DNA of 64,000 nucleotides from Pseudophaeomoniella oleicola (GCA_003868215.1 QWDQ01000014.1:186001-250000); one strand, 5' to 3'; positions 8,365 to 20,760 are shown, numbered from the stretch's first letter. The notes: generated by a model not told the origin, from the letters alone. Numbers and translations: made by a program.

Positions 8365-10635
8365 TCATTCTTCATCGGTCTCCGTATCAGTCTCGCTCGT
8401 GTCAGAGACGTCTCCTTCAGTGTCACTTTCTTCATCGCTCGAGTCGTCCTCTTGCTGCTTTTGCTTCTTGCGTTTTGTACCAGCGGTTCCTGCTGCTAAG
8501 CCGGCCACACCACCGGATTTTAATGCAGCCATTTGACCAGCTATTGAATCTAAAGCAAACGTGTTAGCACCTGATCCAGCAGACGGTTTCGGATAGTCAA
8601 GAAACAGTGCGAGAGGGGGCTTACCTTCATCAGGCTCACTGATTTCATCCTCCTCTTCTTCTTCCCTCTCGACATCTTTCGGGTCCACAACATCAAGCAC
8701 TATTTCTCCAACACTGTCAAGCCCTATATAGCTATCACATATGACATGATAGGTAAAAATGAATTTTCCGACTTGTGGAGGGGCTTGGAACTGTATCTTC
8801 CACGTTTGCACGTTGAACGTAGGCGTACCATCATCATTGGAAATCGCCTTTTCAAATGCAGTAAACGTAAATGGAGGCACAGCGACACGTCCAACTTTAC
8901 TGTCCGCAAGCAAAATATGCCATCTCGGAGAGTGATCTCTGGGAAGGTATGGAGCATGTACCAGTGGCGGGATCACGGGTTCGTTCGACTGCGTTACGCC
9001 CGGCTTTCCTGGAGCTCCTTTAGCTCGGCCAAGGATAGCGTTGACATCACCTTCTTCAGGATCAATATCAAGGAGGTCGGAAGGCAGTGGTTCCGGTACA
9101 TCTGTGGAACCTGGAGGAATTACACGCGTTTTGATCACGAATTGTACGAGCGATGACGGTGTGACTGCCTTTTCTCCCACAACCTTGAAGAAGACTTTGG
9201 CGATCTCGAGATCCGGTAGTTGCGAGGCTACGTTGATGGCAGTGTCGTACTCAGTGGATGTCAAAGAGGAGCATAATTGTTTGCGAGAGATCTCGGGCAA
9301 CTTCATGAATTTTTGGACTGTCAACGGAGACGAAGTCGCTTTCTCGATGGAAGCTGCAAGGCCGGTGGTGAAGTATGGAAGCTGCAGCAAGGGTGACGCT
9401 CCCGGAGGAACGGCCTGTATCAAGTGTTGCGACGTGTGGTAGGAAGACAGCAAAGGTATTAGCTGTTGAAATGCGAGAGTGATCGAGGTGAATGCATTGT
9501 TCAGCTGTAACGCTACTGCTGCTACCTCATATTTCTCTTCTCGAAATTAGCATCGATCAGGACATTATGGGACACACTGACCTGAATCTAAGGCTGCATC
9601 ATGTAAGTCGATACGAGCTAGGTAGGCCCATAGTAAGGCGAGCGCCTTGCGCCTTATGGGATCGTCCTGGCTCTTTAGGAGGTTGCGGTCTTCAGAAGAT
9701 AGCGACAGGACGTCTGATGTCGCCAGAGCCTTCTCGATCTTCCCTAGCCCATCGTCGGCATTCGTTCCCTTAAGAGCTTCCTGGTGTTCCTCTCCAATAC
9801 TGAGTGCGCCAATCAAGGCAGACTCTGTGATTTCCTCCTTGTACTCCTTGAAAAGGTCATTTGCAGAATTGATTCGGACCTTTTCTTTGGTCAAAGACTG
9901 CGTGCCATACCACCACTTTCCTACAGCGTATGGAAGTAGAACTCCCAATAGAACTCCGTAGAACAACAGGACGTATTTCCCGTTCCCCTCTGTGACGATG
10001 AATTTGGGGAGAGCAATGCCAATGCTGAAGCTCTGCTTGCCATCAGGATGCCCGTACTGAATGTAGTTATTTCTGACCTCCTCATCAGTAAGTGCTTTGT
10101 AGGCTTTCGTCAGCTCTACGAAACGATCGTTAAGCATGTCGACAGTCTCGTTCTTCGCTGGGTCAGGTCTGATCTTGTCCGGGTGGAATTTCAAGGACAG
10201 TCTCTTGTAATGTCTTGTGATCTCCTTCTCAGTTGCACTCTACGGCTCTAATCAGTAAACTATTTGGCTGTCATGAAATAAGTAGCTTACCCGTTTGATG
10301 TCCAAGATATCGTATGGGTCCCATATCTTCGGTATCGATCTCTGAGTTACAACAATCAGATATACCATCCACGCCATGACCAGCCAGCCCAGCACAACTG
10401 CAATCATTCTTTTGAGTCTGCGCTCCCTCCTCTTCTGCCGCCGCTTCTGGCTCTGAATGAGTTCATCTTGTGGCGCATGATAACTACTGCGTATACGAGG
10501 AGCAGTACCCTCAAGCTGTGTAGTAGGCTTGAGCAGAGAATAAGTAAGAGGTAGGGTGATCAGGCCAGTGATCGTCATGATAAAGAAAGGGAAGAACTGG
10601 CCCTGCTCATCGTATGTATAGTCGGTGGACGACAT
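8365..10635 (-). CDS. SEC63: Translocon J-protein Sec63
   Basis: Four exons: 10635-10291, 10239-9582, 9521-8625 and 8549-8365, giving 694 residues (yeast Sec63 has 663). Sec63 is an ER membrane J-protein that recruits Kar2 to the Sec61 channel during post-translational import. Three membrane segments lie near residues 15-33, 77-96 and 205-226. A lumenal J domain with the HPD triad (134-136) sits between the second and third. A cytosolic Sec63/Brl domain follows, and the tail ends in an acidic Asp/Glu-rich run as in yeast, where it binds Sec62. The J domain is cut by a 51-nt intron. The second intron (60 nt) ends in a series of possible acceptors, and the third (75 nt) is free of stops. All junctions keep frame. 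LHS1 lies directly downstream. Confidence 0.93.
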
Positions 10636-10980
10636 TTCTGTTGTTCCGAGAGCCTCTGAGCAGAAACTTGAGTGTGCCTATTTTGTCAATCACAAGCGCA
10701 GCTTGCTGGACACATTGGGAAACTCAACGGATATCCTTGCGCGGAAGTATCAAGTAACATTACCACATTACAGAAGAACCTAAAGCGTACGCACCTAGAT
10801 AGTACACACATCTGGCCTCTGCACACGTCTCCAACGCCAAGCCCGCGGAGGGGAAGGCAGAGTCGGGACAACTTTCGCAACTCGAAAACGGGTAAGAGCC
10901 TATCTGTCCAGCTTTAGAATATTGATCATGGCTGAGCACTTCTTGTAATAATAACTATATAGGGTATCTCTAAAATAACA
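10636..10980. other. Intergenic: SEC63 promoter and 3' flank of the Cys-Pro protein gene
   Basis: A 345-base spacer between two minus-strand genes. Short frames here do not look coding. I recognise no specific regulatory element. Confidence 0.5.
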
Positions 10981-12548
10981 CTACGGCATCCTCGTCTTCG
11001 TAAAATCACTGGGCATGGAACTCATCAGGTGGGCAGCTTGTTCCGGAGAATAGCCAAAGAACACAGGGCCGTTGAAGATCAAATTTGGTTGCGTGCTTTG
11101 GGACCTCGATCCTTGTGGCTCTTCATGGCTTTCAGTGATCTTTGCTTCTTTCTTCATGGACTTATGGTCGAATGGGCACTTTTTCGGCAGATACTGATCT
11201 TGGAGGTCTTCCGGTACTGGTCGAGGGGAAGCTCGTGGCGTAGCTAGGAGTGGTTCCAATAGAGCTGGTGCAGGAGTGACAGGCTCTTCTGGAGTAACTG
11301 GCACGTGTATTCCCCAAGGCCGACTAGGTGACTCGCCAACGCGTATTTCCCTCAATGGACGCTGAAAGTGTCCTGTTCTTTCTCCTTCATTGTCATCAAC
11401 GTCACCATCTCCTTCCTCTGCAAGCACATCTACCTGAGCATCATGCTGTGGTGACCGGTGACTAACCTCATCTGCCCACTTCTCCACGGCACCCGCGGAA
11501 CTTGGATCTCCTCCCACGCTATGCTCGCCACCTTCACGTGGTAGGAATTGTCTATGTTTCACGCCAAGGCCTTGGATCATGCTAACAAGATTGCCATACT
11601 TTGAATCCAGTTCTCTAATGCTTTGGGTATTCCTCTGATACCTCTTAACACAGATCTCATGACTGCGTGGAATCTCATGCTTGTGGTTTTCGAAGTACTG
11701 TGCGACTTCCTCCGGTGAATGTTGGTCAAGGTACCGGATAGGACACTTCGAAGTCGTACCAGTAGCAGACGGCGGTACATCCACAGATGATTGTGATGTC
11801 AGCTCTGGATGGAACTCAACGGCTATAGGATCATCCTCGAAGGTATCTTGAGGTGGCGTAGGCACTCCATTATTTTGCTTTGCCATTCTAGCAAAGGGAC
11901 AACTTAAATTTCCCTCCTTACCTGGTATCGTGAAGTCCTGTTCGAGGGCTGTTGACTTGGTCTGCCTGCCGGAGAACGGGCACTGAGCAACTGCGGTTGG
12001 TTTCTCTTGCAGTCTCATCTTCACGATCTTATATGCTTCAAATCCATTTCTTATGTCTTGATTGTCATTCAAGGGATCTGGCAAACTCAACGGCAAGCTG
12101 TCTTTCGACACTGAACGTCTTGGGAATATATCTTGCCGGATCTTTCTCGCGACTGTTTCATGTTCTTTTGAATTGTAGTTATCGAGGACCGGGTCTGATG
12201 CGAGTTTTACATACTGTGCATGAAAGTCAGTAGAGGTCGACAGACATGAGTGGCAGGTAATAAGATAAGACCAATAAATGAAAGTCAGATAATACATGTT
12301 ATGTCGCTCATCGCTGCCGAAGCAGCTCTTGATCTAGAGCTAATCAAGAATTTCTCATCATGCGAAAAGGAAAAAGACACCAACGTCGAGAGTGAAGGGG
12401 TCCATACCTCTTGAAAAGCGTACACCAGCCTTGCATCGAGTTCCCGTTCTCGCTCAGAGAAATGCTCGACCTCCTTCAGCAGAGATTGGAATCCATCAGC
12501 AAGGACCTGTGCCAGTTTCTGCCAATCATTGTTTCCACTGAGCGCCAT
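10981..12548 (-). CDS. Conserved-looking protein with four Cys-Pro motifs, function unknown
   Basis: I propose two exons, 12548-12408 and 12213-10981, joined across a 194-nt intron (donor GTATGG, acceptor CACAG), giving 457 residues. The long intron could hide a further small exon, so the join near residue 47 is the weakest point. The first exon encodes an amphipathic helix-like segment (NDWQKLAQVLADGFQSLLKE). The remainder carries four Cys-Pro motifs each followed by Phe or Ile: CPFSGR (125), CPFARM (152), CPIRYL (204) and CPFDHK (393). An HSPEEVAQYFENHKHEIPRS segment follows the third, then an acidic middle region. The end is NGPVFFGYSPEQAAHLM. I know of no assigned function. Cys-Pro pairs resemble heme-regulatory motifs but could bind another metal or be structural. 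The gene is divergent from ALO1. Confidence 0.7.
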
Positions 12549-13296
12549 CACAGCAACAGAAGCTTCGGGTCTGCACAGAAGAAAATCACGAACAACATGC
12601 GATGTGAATCTGTCATATCAAACAGGCACAGTTACAGTAAGGCTTTGGGTGATGCCTATGCCAAAGGGTCCCAATCTCTGGATGTTGCGAACAGCAAAGA
12701 AGAATAGAAAGTGCTCGGGGCTAAAGAGACGAGATCGGAGCGGCAATAATTTGCCTCCGTCTTGGGCACTAATACCTATGCTCTTCTCCGGCGATCAGCG
12801 GCCGCGTGATGTTGCCCACACGACTGGTCATTCTCGACGTTGATATCATTCATCATGGAAGGGATGAAATGGCATACGTTATTGAGCATTCAGACTCTCA
12901 ACTATGTCGGTCTATGAATGGTGTTGATACGTACTGCTGAGAAGTTACAACCTTTGCGCAAGAGAAATGTGCAAGAGATAACCTTGTTACCCGGCCACAA
13001 CTTGATATCGACGCTCAGAGTCTGGACATCTAGAACTAGGATAGTTCGATTTCACAGATAATTCTGCATCTGTCGAGACCTGCATCATTTTCTGCGATAT
13101 TCTCGAACCCTTGATCCGTGGGGGTCGTTCTGGTAGACTGTTTCTGGTGGCCGGTGCTGTTCTATTCGACAGGAAGGATCACCCCGCTCTAGAGGTACAG
13201 TCACGTTGATCAGACTCAGGACATACATTGTCTTTCCATCAGGACTAGGGTTTCAGACATCCTCTTACGCAGAGCATTGGCTCCTGCCTCAAAGGC
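12549..13296. promoter_or_regulatory. Divergent intergenic region: Cys-Pro protein gene / ALO1
   Basis: About 750 bases separate the start codons of two divergent genes and must contain both promoters. No strong TATA box or recognised factor site stands out, and the open frames inside are short. Confidence 0.5.
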
Positions 13297-15042
13297 ATGG
13301 ATCCTCTCGTCCAGCAGGAGCTAAATAAGCTTGATCCAACTGTTCCATTTCGGGCAACAGATTCTCATCTGCATTATACATGGGCGAGAACCTGGTATTC
13401 TCGCCCGGAGCTATATCTACAGCCAGAGTCCATTGAGGAAATCCAAAAAATTGTCACCTGTGCCCGACGATGTCGCCGTCGATTGGTCGTTGTCGGCAGT
13501 GGCCACTCCCCTTCCGAACTAACGTGCACTTCGTCTTGGTTAATAAATCTGGACAATTTCGCCAATGTGCTATCGGCGGACGCAGAGTCTGGTGTTGTAG
13601 CATTCCAAAGCGGCATCCGCCTGCGCAATCTAACTAAGGAGTTGAAAGGGCGAGGACTCTCGCTGCCCAATTTGGGAAGTATTGATGAACAGTCCGTAGC
13701 TGGAGTCATATCGACTGGCACTCATGGAAGTTCACTTAAGTACGGATTGCTGTCTGAGTCAATCAGTTCGATCAAGTTAGTACTGTCCAACGGGCAAGTC
13801 GTGCAATGCTCAGGTACAACAAACCCCAGTTTGTTTCGAGCTGCGTTGTTATCTCTTGGGGCTCTAGGAATAATCGTCGAGATCACTTTTCACGCGGTAC
13901 CTGACTTTAAAATCGAATGGACTCAGACCCTACAGCCGATGTCTCACATCCTAGAGACGTGGAATACTACACTGTGGACTAGCGCGGATTTCACAAGGGT
14001 CTGGTGGTTGCCTTACAAGGACTGCGGTGTCGTCTGGCGGGCGAACAAAACCGAAAAGCCGTTATGTCCACCGCCGAAAAGTTACTACGGTGGCCGTCTT
14101 GGGTATCACACTTATCATATCTTGCTGTGGATCGCCGGTTATGTTCCTCGCGTAAGCCCTTGGGTCGAATGGTTTATTTTCGGCATGCAGTATGGATTCA
14201 AACCCGGGAAAAAGGTCGCTACTGCTATCCAATATGGTCGAGAGGGCCTTCTCATGGACTGTCTTTACTCACAGTTCGTCAACGAATGGGCACTACCTCT
14301 CAAAAGCGGACCCGAAGCCATTGACCGACTTCGGGCGTTCTTGATCGATCCCAGCGGTCACCAGTCAACTTCTAACATACCTTATTCCTCGAAAGATTTG
14401 TTCGTGCACTCTCCTATCGAGGTACGTGTGTCGAATACCGTGCCAAAACAAGGCTCGGTGAACAACAACAGTCGACCGTTCCTGGACCCCACATGCAAAG
14501 ATGAGCCAACGCTCTATCTCAATGCCATCATGTATCGTCCATATATGAGGGACCCTCCGGGCACAGATCGCTACTACGAGGCATTCGAATACCTCATGAG
14601 GGATCTGAACGGAAAACCCCACTGGGCCAAAAATTTCACTGCGGAAACAAGCTCCAAGATCGCAGACATGTACGGAGATGACATGAAGGAGTTTCTGAGA
14701 GTCCGAGACGAAGCCGACCCCGAAGGCATGTTCCTCGGCGAATGGCATCGACGAAACCTAGGCCTCGACATCAGTGGCGGAGACAACATCCTCGAGGAAG
14801 AAGCCATCACCCGCAAATTTGGCAAGGCTTCCTCCTGGGGTGATGGTCTGGAATGGATCGGCAAACGGAAATGGCGACGAGCAGCTGGTGGCGACGACGA
14901 AATAGGGAAATCCACCGCTTCTTCTCCCGACTTTTCACAAAGTTCGGACGGTGCCAGTCCCCCAATGACGGCAACGAGCGATGAGAGCTTCGATTACATG
15001 GCGAAAGGGGAAGCGAGCGTGTTTATTGGAAAAGGCAGTTAG
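13297..15042 (+). CDS. ALO1: D-arabinono-1,4-lactone oxidase Alo1
   Basis: A single exon of 581 residues. The enzyme catalyses the last step of D-erythroascorbate synthesis, the fungal vitamin-C analogue, oxidising the lactone with oxygen at the mitochondrial outer membrane. The N-terminal half is a PCMH/VAO-type FAD domain. VVGSGHSPS (65-73) contains His70, the expected site of covalent flavin attachment. GVISTGTHGSS and the LGALGIIVEI strand complete the flavin fold. The C-terminal half is the ALO domain, ending in the conserved GEWHRRNLGL segment. A hydrophobic stretch near residues 270-300 may touch the membrane. A variable tail of about 80 residues follows the conserved domain, a little longer than in yeast (526 residues). 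The gene is divergent from the Cys-Pro protein gene. Confidence 0.93.
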   Translation: MDPLVQQELNKLDPTVPFRATDSHLHYTWARTWYSRPELYLQPESIEEIQKIVTCARRCRRRLVVVGSGHSPSELTCTSSWLINLDNFANVLSADAESGVVAFQSGIRLRNLTKELKGRGLSLPNLGSIDEQSVAGVISTGTHGSSLKYGLLSESISSIKLVLSNGQVVQCSGTTNPSLFRAALLSLGALGIIVEITFHAVPDFKIEWTQTLQPMSHILETWNTTLWTSADFTRVWWLPYKDCGVVWRANKTEKPLCPPPKSYYGGRLGYHTYHILLWIAGYVPRVSPWVEWFIFGMQYGFKPGKKVATAIQYGREGLLMDCLYSQFVNEWALPLKSGPEAIDRLRAFLIDPSGHQSTSNIPYSSKDLFVHSPIEVRVSNTVPKQGSVNNNSRPFLDPTCKDEPTLYLNAIMYRPYMRDPPGTDRYYEAFEYLMRDLNGKPHWAKNFTAETSSKIADMYGDDMKEFLRVRDEADPEGMFLGEWHRRNLGLDISGGDNILEEEAITRKFGKASSWGDGLEWIGKRKWRRAAGGDDEIGKSTASSPDFSQSSDGASPPMTATSDESFDYMAKGEASVFIGKGS

Positions 15043-17060
15043 GTCTGTCTGAATCCCGTGGTTTCGGATAAAGAGGGGAGAGAGAGAGGAAGAGAGAAAG
15101 AGAAAACATATAATCGTTTAATCAGAAAAGAGCATCATAACAAAAACACAGGCAATCTGTCTACCTATCTACTTCTAATGTGCCCCTCATTTCCGTCTTC
15201 ACCCTTTCCAACTCCACCCCTGTCGACTTTTTGTTTCCCTAAGCGCCTTTGATGAGATAGAACACAAACACGAACCACCCACCACCTCGACGTAGACTCG
15301 CCATCGTCAGCCCGAACAAAATCTTCAGAATAGACAGAACCTACCTTTTCACATCTGTCCTGCATACCCCCTACCCGCTCTCCTCTTACGGACTGTGTGA
15401 ACTTACGTAAGACGCTATGTAGAGATGTCGTATCACGATCGATATACCTATTTCATCTGGGAGGACGGTGTCATGGCTCTTGTGAGGCTGTAGAATGTAG
15501 TCACGTAGGTAGGTAGGTAGGAGCTGGAGCTCTCGAATCTCCTAGGTATCTGTTTCATTTTGAAAGACGGATTTGATGGCAGGATGTTTCGCAGGAAGCA
15601 CATCTGTAAGCGTCGAGATAAGTACCAACCTAGTACTCTGATTAGGTTTACTTGGGGCCCTGTCGTTCAATGAGTTCTGGCACTAAGATAGATGCTTTTG
15701 CACAGGGCCGCTGTTGGTAGGAAGCTAGGTAGTAGTTAAGCGTGTAGAGAGATATAGGAGAAGAAGCCAACGCGACGACCTGATCGATCCTCCTGCAAGG
15801 GGTTTTGTTGAGGACGTGCTGTTATTAGCCATCTCCCTACCTAGGCAGTGATGACCTTTGTGTAACAACTTGCGTACAGCGGTGCTAGTACAGATTGCTT
15901 GGTAATATGTCGCCATAGATCGTCTAGCAGGGTGGGTTCGTTCGGACGGTTCTAGTAAGGGACGTTAGTATGGTACCTAGTACTTCCCAGATCGGTGCTG
16001 CCGACTCCCTGCAACCCTGCAAGATACGAAGCCTGTTGAACTGATACCGAGCATCTGGTCGTACGTGCAATCGCCGCTACGATTCACTATCATGTTTGCG
16101 ATCTTGGTTCTAGTTCCCGGGGTACAAATGGTCGACGACTTATATTCCCATGCTTGGAATACCTAGACATTGGTAAACGCCGACCATGCCTCTCTCCAAC
16201 TCACCTCGATAGCCTGTGCGAGCAGTCCTTGCACAATTGGCTATTGGATGACCTAGCAGGAGAAGATGAAGCAAGGTAGTAGAGAGAGACATGTCGAGAT
16301 CACCCCGTTGGTGTAAGTGTTTGATCTTCTCGTACGATCATGCATGGCTAGAACAGGGGATCATGCAACATATAGGATAAGTGATTTCCGATGGGCAGAT
16401 ACTGTAGTGAGGAACTGACCTCTACAGCCCATCGAGGCAAGATAAACGACCTGTGTGACCGTGTATGTAAGAGCATGCGGCTAGTATGGAAGACAAGACA
16501 ACCAAGTAAACCCCCATGCCTTTGTCAACAGCTTTTTGGATAAGCTCCGTGGTTACTTGCCCTATACATGAGAGCCTATGTAACCCGCTTGCAGAATACG
16601 ACAAGAGAGACGGGGTTTGTTTCCTTGTCTCGCTATGCTCTGCAACCATGCAGGCCAGTCAGATATGAGTTTATTGAGAGTTCAGCAACGTCCGCACCAC
16701 CAGTCTGGGCAGTCGCTGATCTGTGACTCTGGAAATGTATACCGGTAGCTGTTGGAAATGCTTTTCATGCCATCGAGATTGTTGCACAGGTAGCCGAATT
16801 GGCCGGCGGAAGGTTGGCGGAAGTTTGTTGATCAGTCTGCAGTATTGGCTTTCCATAAGCCTGGGACAGGGGGATCTCTGCGCAAGCCGGACTTTGATTT
16901 CTCGAAGGCTATCATACCATTTGGCGGATATCAGGAGAAGCAATGCAGGCGCGTGTCCGTTGCATTGCCGTCGGTACCGACTCGAGAGTTTGAGTACGAG
17001 CGGAGAAGGCAGCCGTATACGAGATGGACCTTGTCGATACGACAAATCCAACGTGCTATT

Positions 17061-17081
17061 GTACCCTGCTCGCCTGGTAGG
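17061..17081 (+). repeat. 21-bp exact repeat, copy 1
   Basis: The core TACCCTGCTCGCCTGGTAGG with one preceding G is identical to 23908-23928 in the same orientation. The flanks differ at once, so this is a short dispersed motif rather than part of a long duplication. Confidence 0.6.
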
Positions 17082-17850
17082 GAAGATAGCCTGCATCCGA
17101 GCAATCTCCAAGCGAAAAGCATCTCCTACGGAAACAGTCCGAGCTGAAAGTCGTACTATGTAGCGTAGCGAGGTCTCAGGCATCGACGATGGTGTCTGTA
17201 AGATCTGCCTTTCACCCGTCGATACATTCGGTCCATGTTTACTAAGCGATATACGCGGAAATAGTAGTCCAACCTTGTAAGCATATCGTTGAACCAGTCA
17301 CGTCCCAGAAAGTCAAGAGGAAAAGCACTTCCACGGGAAACATGGCAACGTTTGCCTGCAGCTCTCCCATGCGTGGGTTCAATGCACTGGGTAGCGGCAT
17401 ATCCGGTTTACACGATGATGGCAGTGCAGATAGAGACAAGCAACGTAGTGCAAGCAGAGCCATCCAGCAGCACCCCTTTTTGATCCGAAGTCCTTAGGTA
17501 TGTACGTAGTATTGGACAAGAAACGTCAACGGCGTTGGGACGGTGTCGAGTGCATTGCGCAATTAGCGATTGGGTACGACTGTGTTCCATGGGTGGCATA
17601 GCCTAGTCCATCACCGAGAGAGGAGCTAGAGAGTAGGGTGCAGACAGATTCCAGCAATCAGGTTCAGCCGCTCCAAGAGGCTTTTCGGATGATGGCGAAT
17701 CTGGGTGCTGGCTGCTTTCATTGGTCGAATCGCATGTTGGTCAATCTATCGTGGCCATCGCCATCACAGATGATGGTACCATGTACGCCCATCTTGTGGT
17801 CCACAGTGATAATCCCGACGGTACATTAGTATCTTTTTCTTTACTGCAAT

Positions 17851-17873
17851 ACTACGTAGTACTACGTAGTAAT
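17851..17873. repeat. Doubled TACGTA palindrome
   Basis: Two tandem copies of the ten-base palindrome ACTACGTAGT followed by AAT. The same unit recurs at several other places in gene-poor parts of the window. Confidence 0.6.
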
Positions 17874-20730
17874 ATTTCAGTCAGCGTTGGTAGTTGGATT
17901 TCGGCAACATTTTGTATCCCCGATTCGTTGGTTAGTGTCAGCTCTGTTGGGCAACGGTGCCCATTTTGGCACATCTTTCGCTAAAGATTGTCCACTGTCG
18001 CTTGGAAGGGAGGACCTACCAGCCAGGCGAGCAGGGAACTCTCGAATTTTCAAGGTGGCACGGATACTACTGTCCTTAGCAGTATTGTTCAGTGGGGCGA
18101 TTCAGGAAGGTCTCAGGTCAACCGCCGCCCATCACCCCTACTCTTTGAACTACTGCAGGTGTCTTCCTTAGTCAACAGTCTGGCGTGCCAGGTGGGAAGC
18201 AATTGTCAGCGAAGGTTGATGAGAGAGTGCCACTACTTGACGGTATCAGTACAGGACCACTACATAAAAGACAGCGATGCAGACCCTGCCGAGTCCTGCA
18301 CCCTACGATGGTACGATGCCATGTGGAGGTTCGAGCATGAACAGGCTCACAGGCTCGCATGACAACACCGAAGAGGAAAACCAAGCGAGCAGCATCGAGG
18401 CTAACGGATGCTGTCACACTACGTAGTAAATGCGCCCAATAAGTGGGTATGCTCTGACAGGGATCATGGCAAGACACCGAATATTCAACCTCAGTTATAC
18501 CTAGGTAAAGCCGTAGTACATGCGATCTTGCTATACTACCCTGGAATCGCTTCGGAGTATTCGAGACGGCGTGCTCCAGATGATATTGACTTCTCGACTA
18601 CTGTATCTACCGCGGACCTCTTTTGTTGTACAGAGCACATAACTCCTAGTGTTTTCACATGCTGTAGAGTACTCATAGACCAGCGACTTTAGAATGGTGG
18701 TGCCGTATGTAGATCGTCATAGATACTAATGCATACGGCACATGGTTCGCCCGTGATTTTCTGCTCTGCTGGATGGTGATCGGCCGGCCTTGTGTCACTC
18801 TACTACGACGTAGAGCTTTCATTACACCTGTAGTGCAATTGCTTTGGCATGGTCTACCCGTTCTGGCTCAAAGTTGTTTTGCGAATCTGGAGGATACCGT
18901 GATATTCCAAAGTACCTAGTATTCAGTCGTATGTCGAGCGAGGAATCCGAACTCGGCAATGAATCTAGCGGCTTCGCCGCTCCCTGTCTTCATCCACCCA
19001 CGTTAACGACGCTGTGTTCAAGTCGCGGCTACAGTCTTGGCCATGAGTGTATCTGCCTATATAGGCCCGCTGCGGTTTCTCGTCGTTTAGCATCATCCAG
19101 CAGATCTTGCCGTTACTTGAAAGCTCCGAAATGGAGCTCATTTTACCGACGAACGGTCTTGGTTTGGTCTCATCCAGACCGCGAGACCCTTTTAGCAGTT
19201 TCTGTGAAGGCCATCGCTCCGCCTACAAACTCGCTCCATCAGGCGACGTAACAGATACACAGCTCGGAGTACTCAGCAGGTGGCAAACCTCTTTTGTGAC
19301 AGTTGTAGCAATACGGGTGTTCCCCGGTTGTAGAAGGAAGAGTCGTGTCCCTCAAACACTCTTCTTTCTTCGAAGGACTAGAACAAAGGTAGAACACAAG
19401 TCATATCAGCTCACGTCGGCTTCAATTAGATGAAAGGCAAAACAGAGTATGAAGACTCGGCCCGCCGGTCAAGATACCTATATCAACAGTTGACAGTCCG
19501 ATTCGAAAGGGACGAGCCGTCGATCTGCTAGATCCGTCATGCGGAACTCCTCAGAACGTCTGCTTAGGGATGAGCAGCGTGGAACCCGTTGAGATTTTGT
19601 AGCCCCATTACAGCGTATTGAAAGCTGTTGGACGAGCGCCTATGGTGCGCGATGAGAACGAAAATTTTGAAATTGGCAGCTTTGCTCCAATGCCCATCGC
19701 TGCACAGCCTCTTCTAGCCGATGGCTATCACCTTGTATAGGAGGCCCGTCTGCGGCAACACTATCCTTGCGGCAGCACGATATCGCTGCGTCTCCATCAC
19801 CGGCAACCGATGACCGATTGGTAGTATTGTATTTCTCCTCGGAAGATAGACGTAGTCTTGGGGGAGGGATCATTGGACCAATGATTTCTGTATTACAGGA
19901 ACGAACTCGGCACTTTTAAGTACTTTTGCATTTCAGTGTTAGCAAAAAGGTTACAGTGAGACCCAGAGGCCGCACAGCGAGAGCATCTGAAATCGTGGGT
20001 GCAGGGTGTCATTGCCTGCTTCCCCTGCAGATGCCAAAGAAAGCTCGCTTTCTGGTGGGCCGTCGATATATTGTGGAGTCAGATTGCGTCGTAAAAGCGG
20101 TACGTTGTACGTGGTAGTAGATGCATCTCGATGTGTATCAGCACCCCTCACACCGAGTTCGACCCTCTTTTAGTCAAATTTGAACTACCATGTAAATAAT
20201 GAGAGTCCAGGAAGATACCTCCAGGAAAGCAATCAGAGCATGTTGGCCATCAAACCGCTCCAAGTGCCTAAGGATCTCCGAGCCCAGGTCTTTCGTATCA
20301 GCAGGTTGTCAACTCAGGGGGACGATGGCCTGTCGTCGCAAGAAGAAAGGAAGCAAAGAAATCCGAGCCGAACGACACGAAAATGGGTACCGCTATTATG
20401 TAAGGTTAGTCGGTCAAGAAACATAGTCTGAAGGAACGACGACCATCGAGGCTGTAGTATGTACAGTACCACTTTTTACCCGCCCATGTCGAGTATTCGA
20501 TCCACTGTCCGTGCTCTTGGAAAGATACGATACCTCGAGACCTGTCTCGTCATGTTGCCCATTAAACTCCTGATCAACCGCCGTCGACAATTGGCCTTGA
20601 CTAGGATGAGCGACGATACGCTGGCGGGAACAATAAGCATTGATGATCAACCGGGGAATGGTGATGAATTGTCCAAAGATCCATGACAGGGGGGAAAGGA
20701 ATTCAGCTCTGAGTGATGGTCACTGTGCCC

Positions 20731-20760
20731 CCACACACACACACTCTCTCTCTCTTTCTC
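20731..20760. repeat. CA/CT microsatellite
   Basis: A run of CA dinucleotides passes directly into CT dinucleotides, a compound simple repeat in the gene-poor island. A TACGTAGTACGTAGTA palindromic stretch follows about 45 nt later. Confidence 0.75.

Noticed and set aside
16671-17183. A 170-codon minus-strand frame
   Set aside because: Overlapped by equally long frames on the other strand, no motif, composition of random translation.
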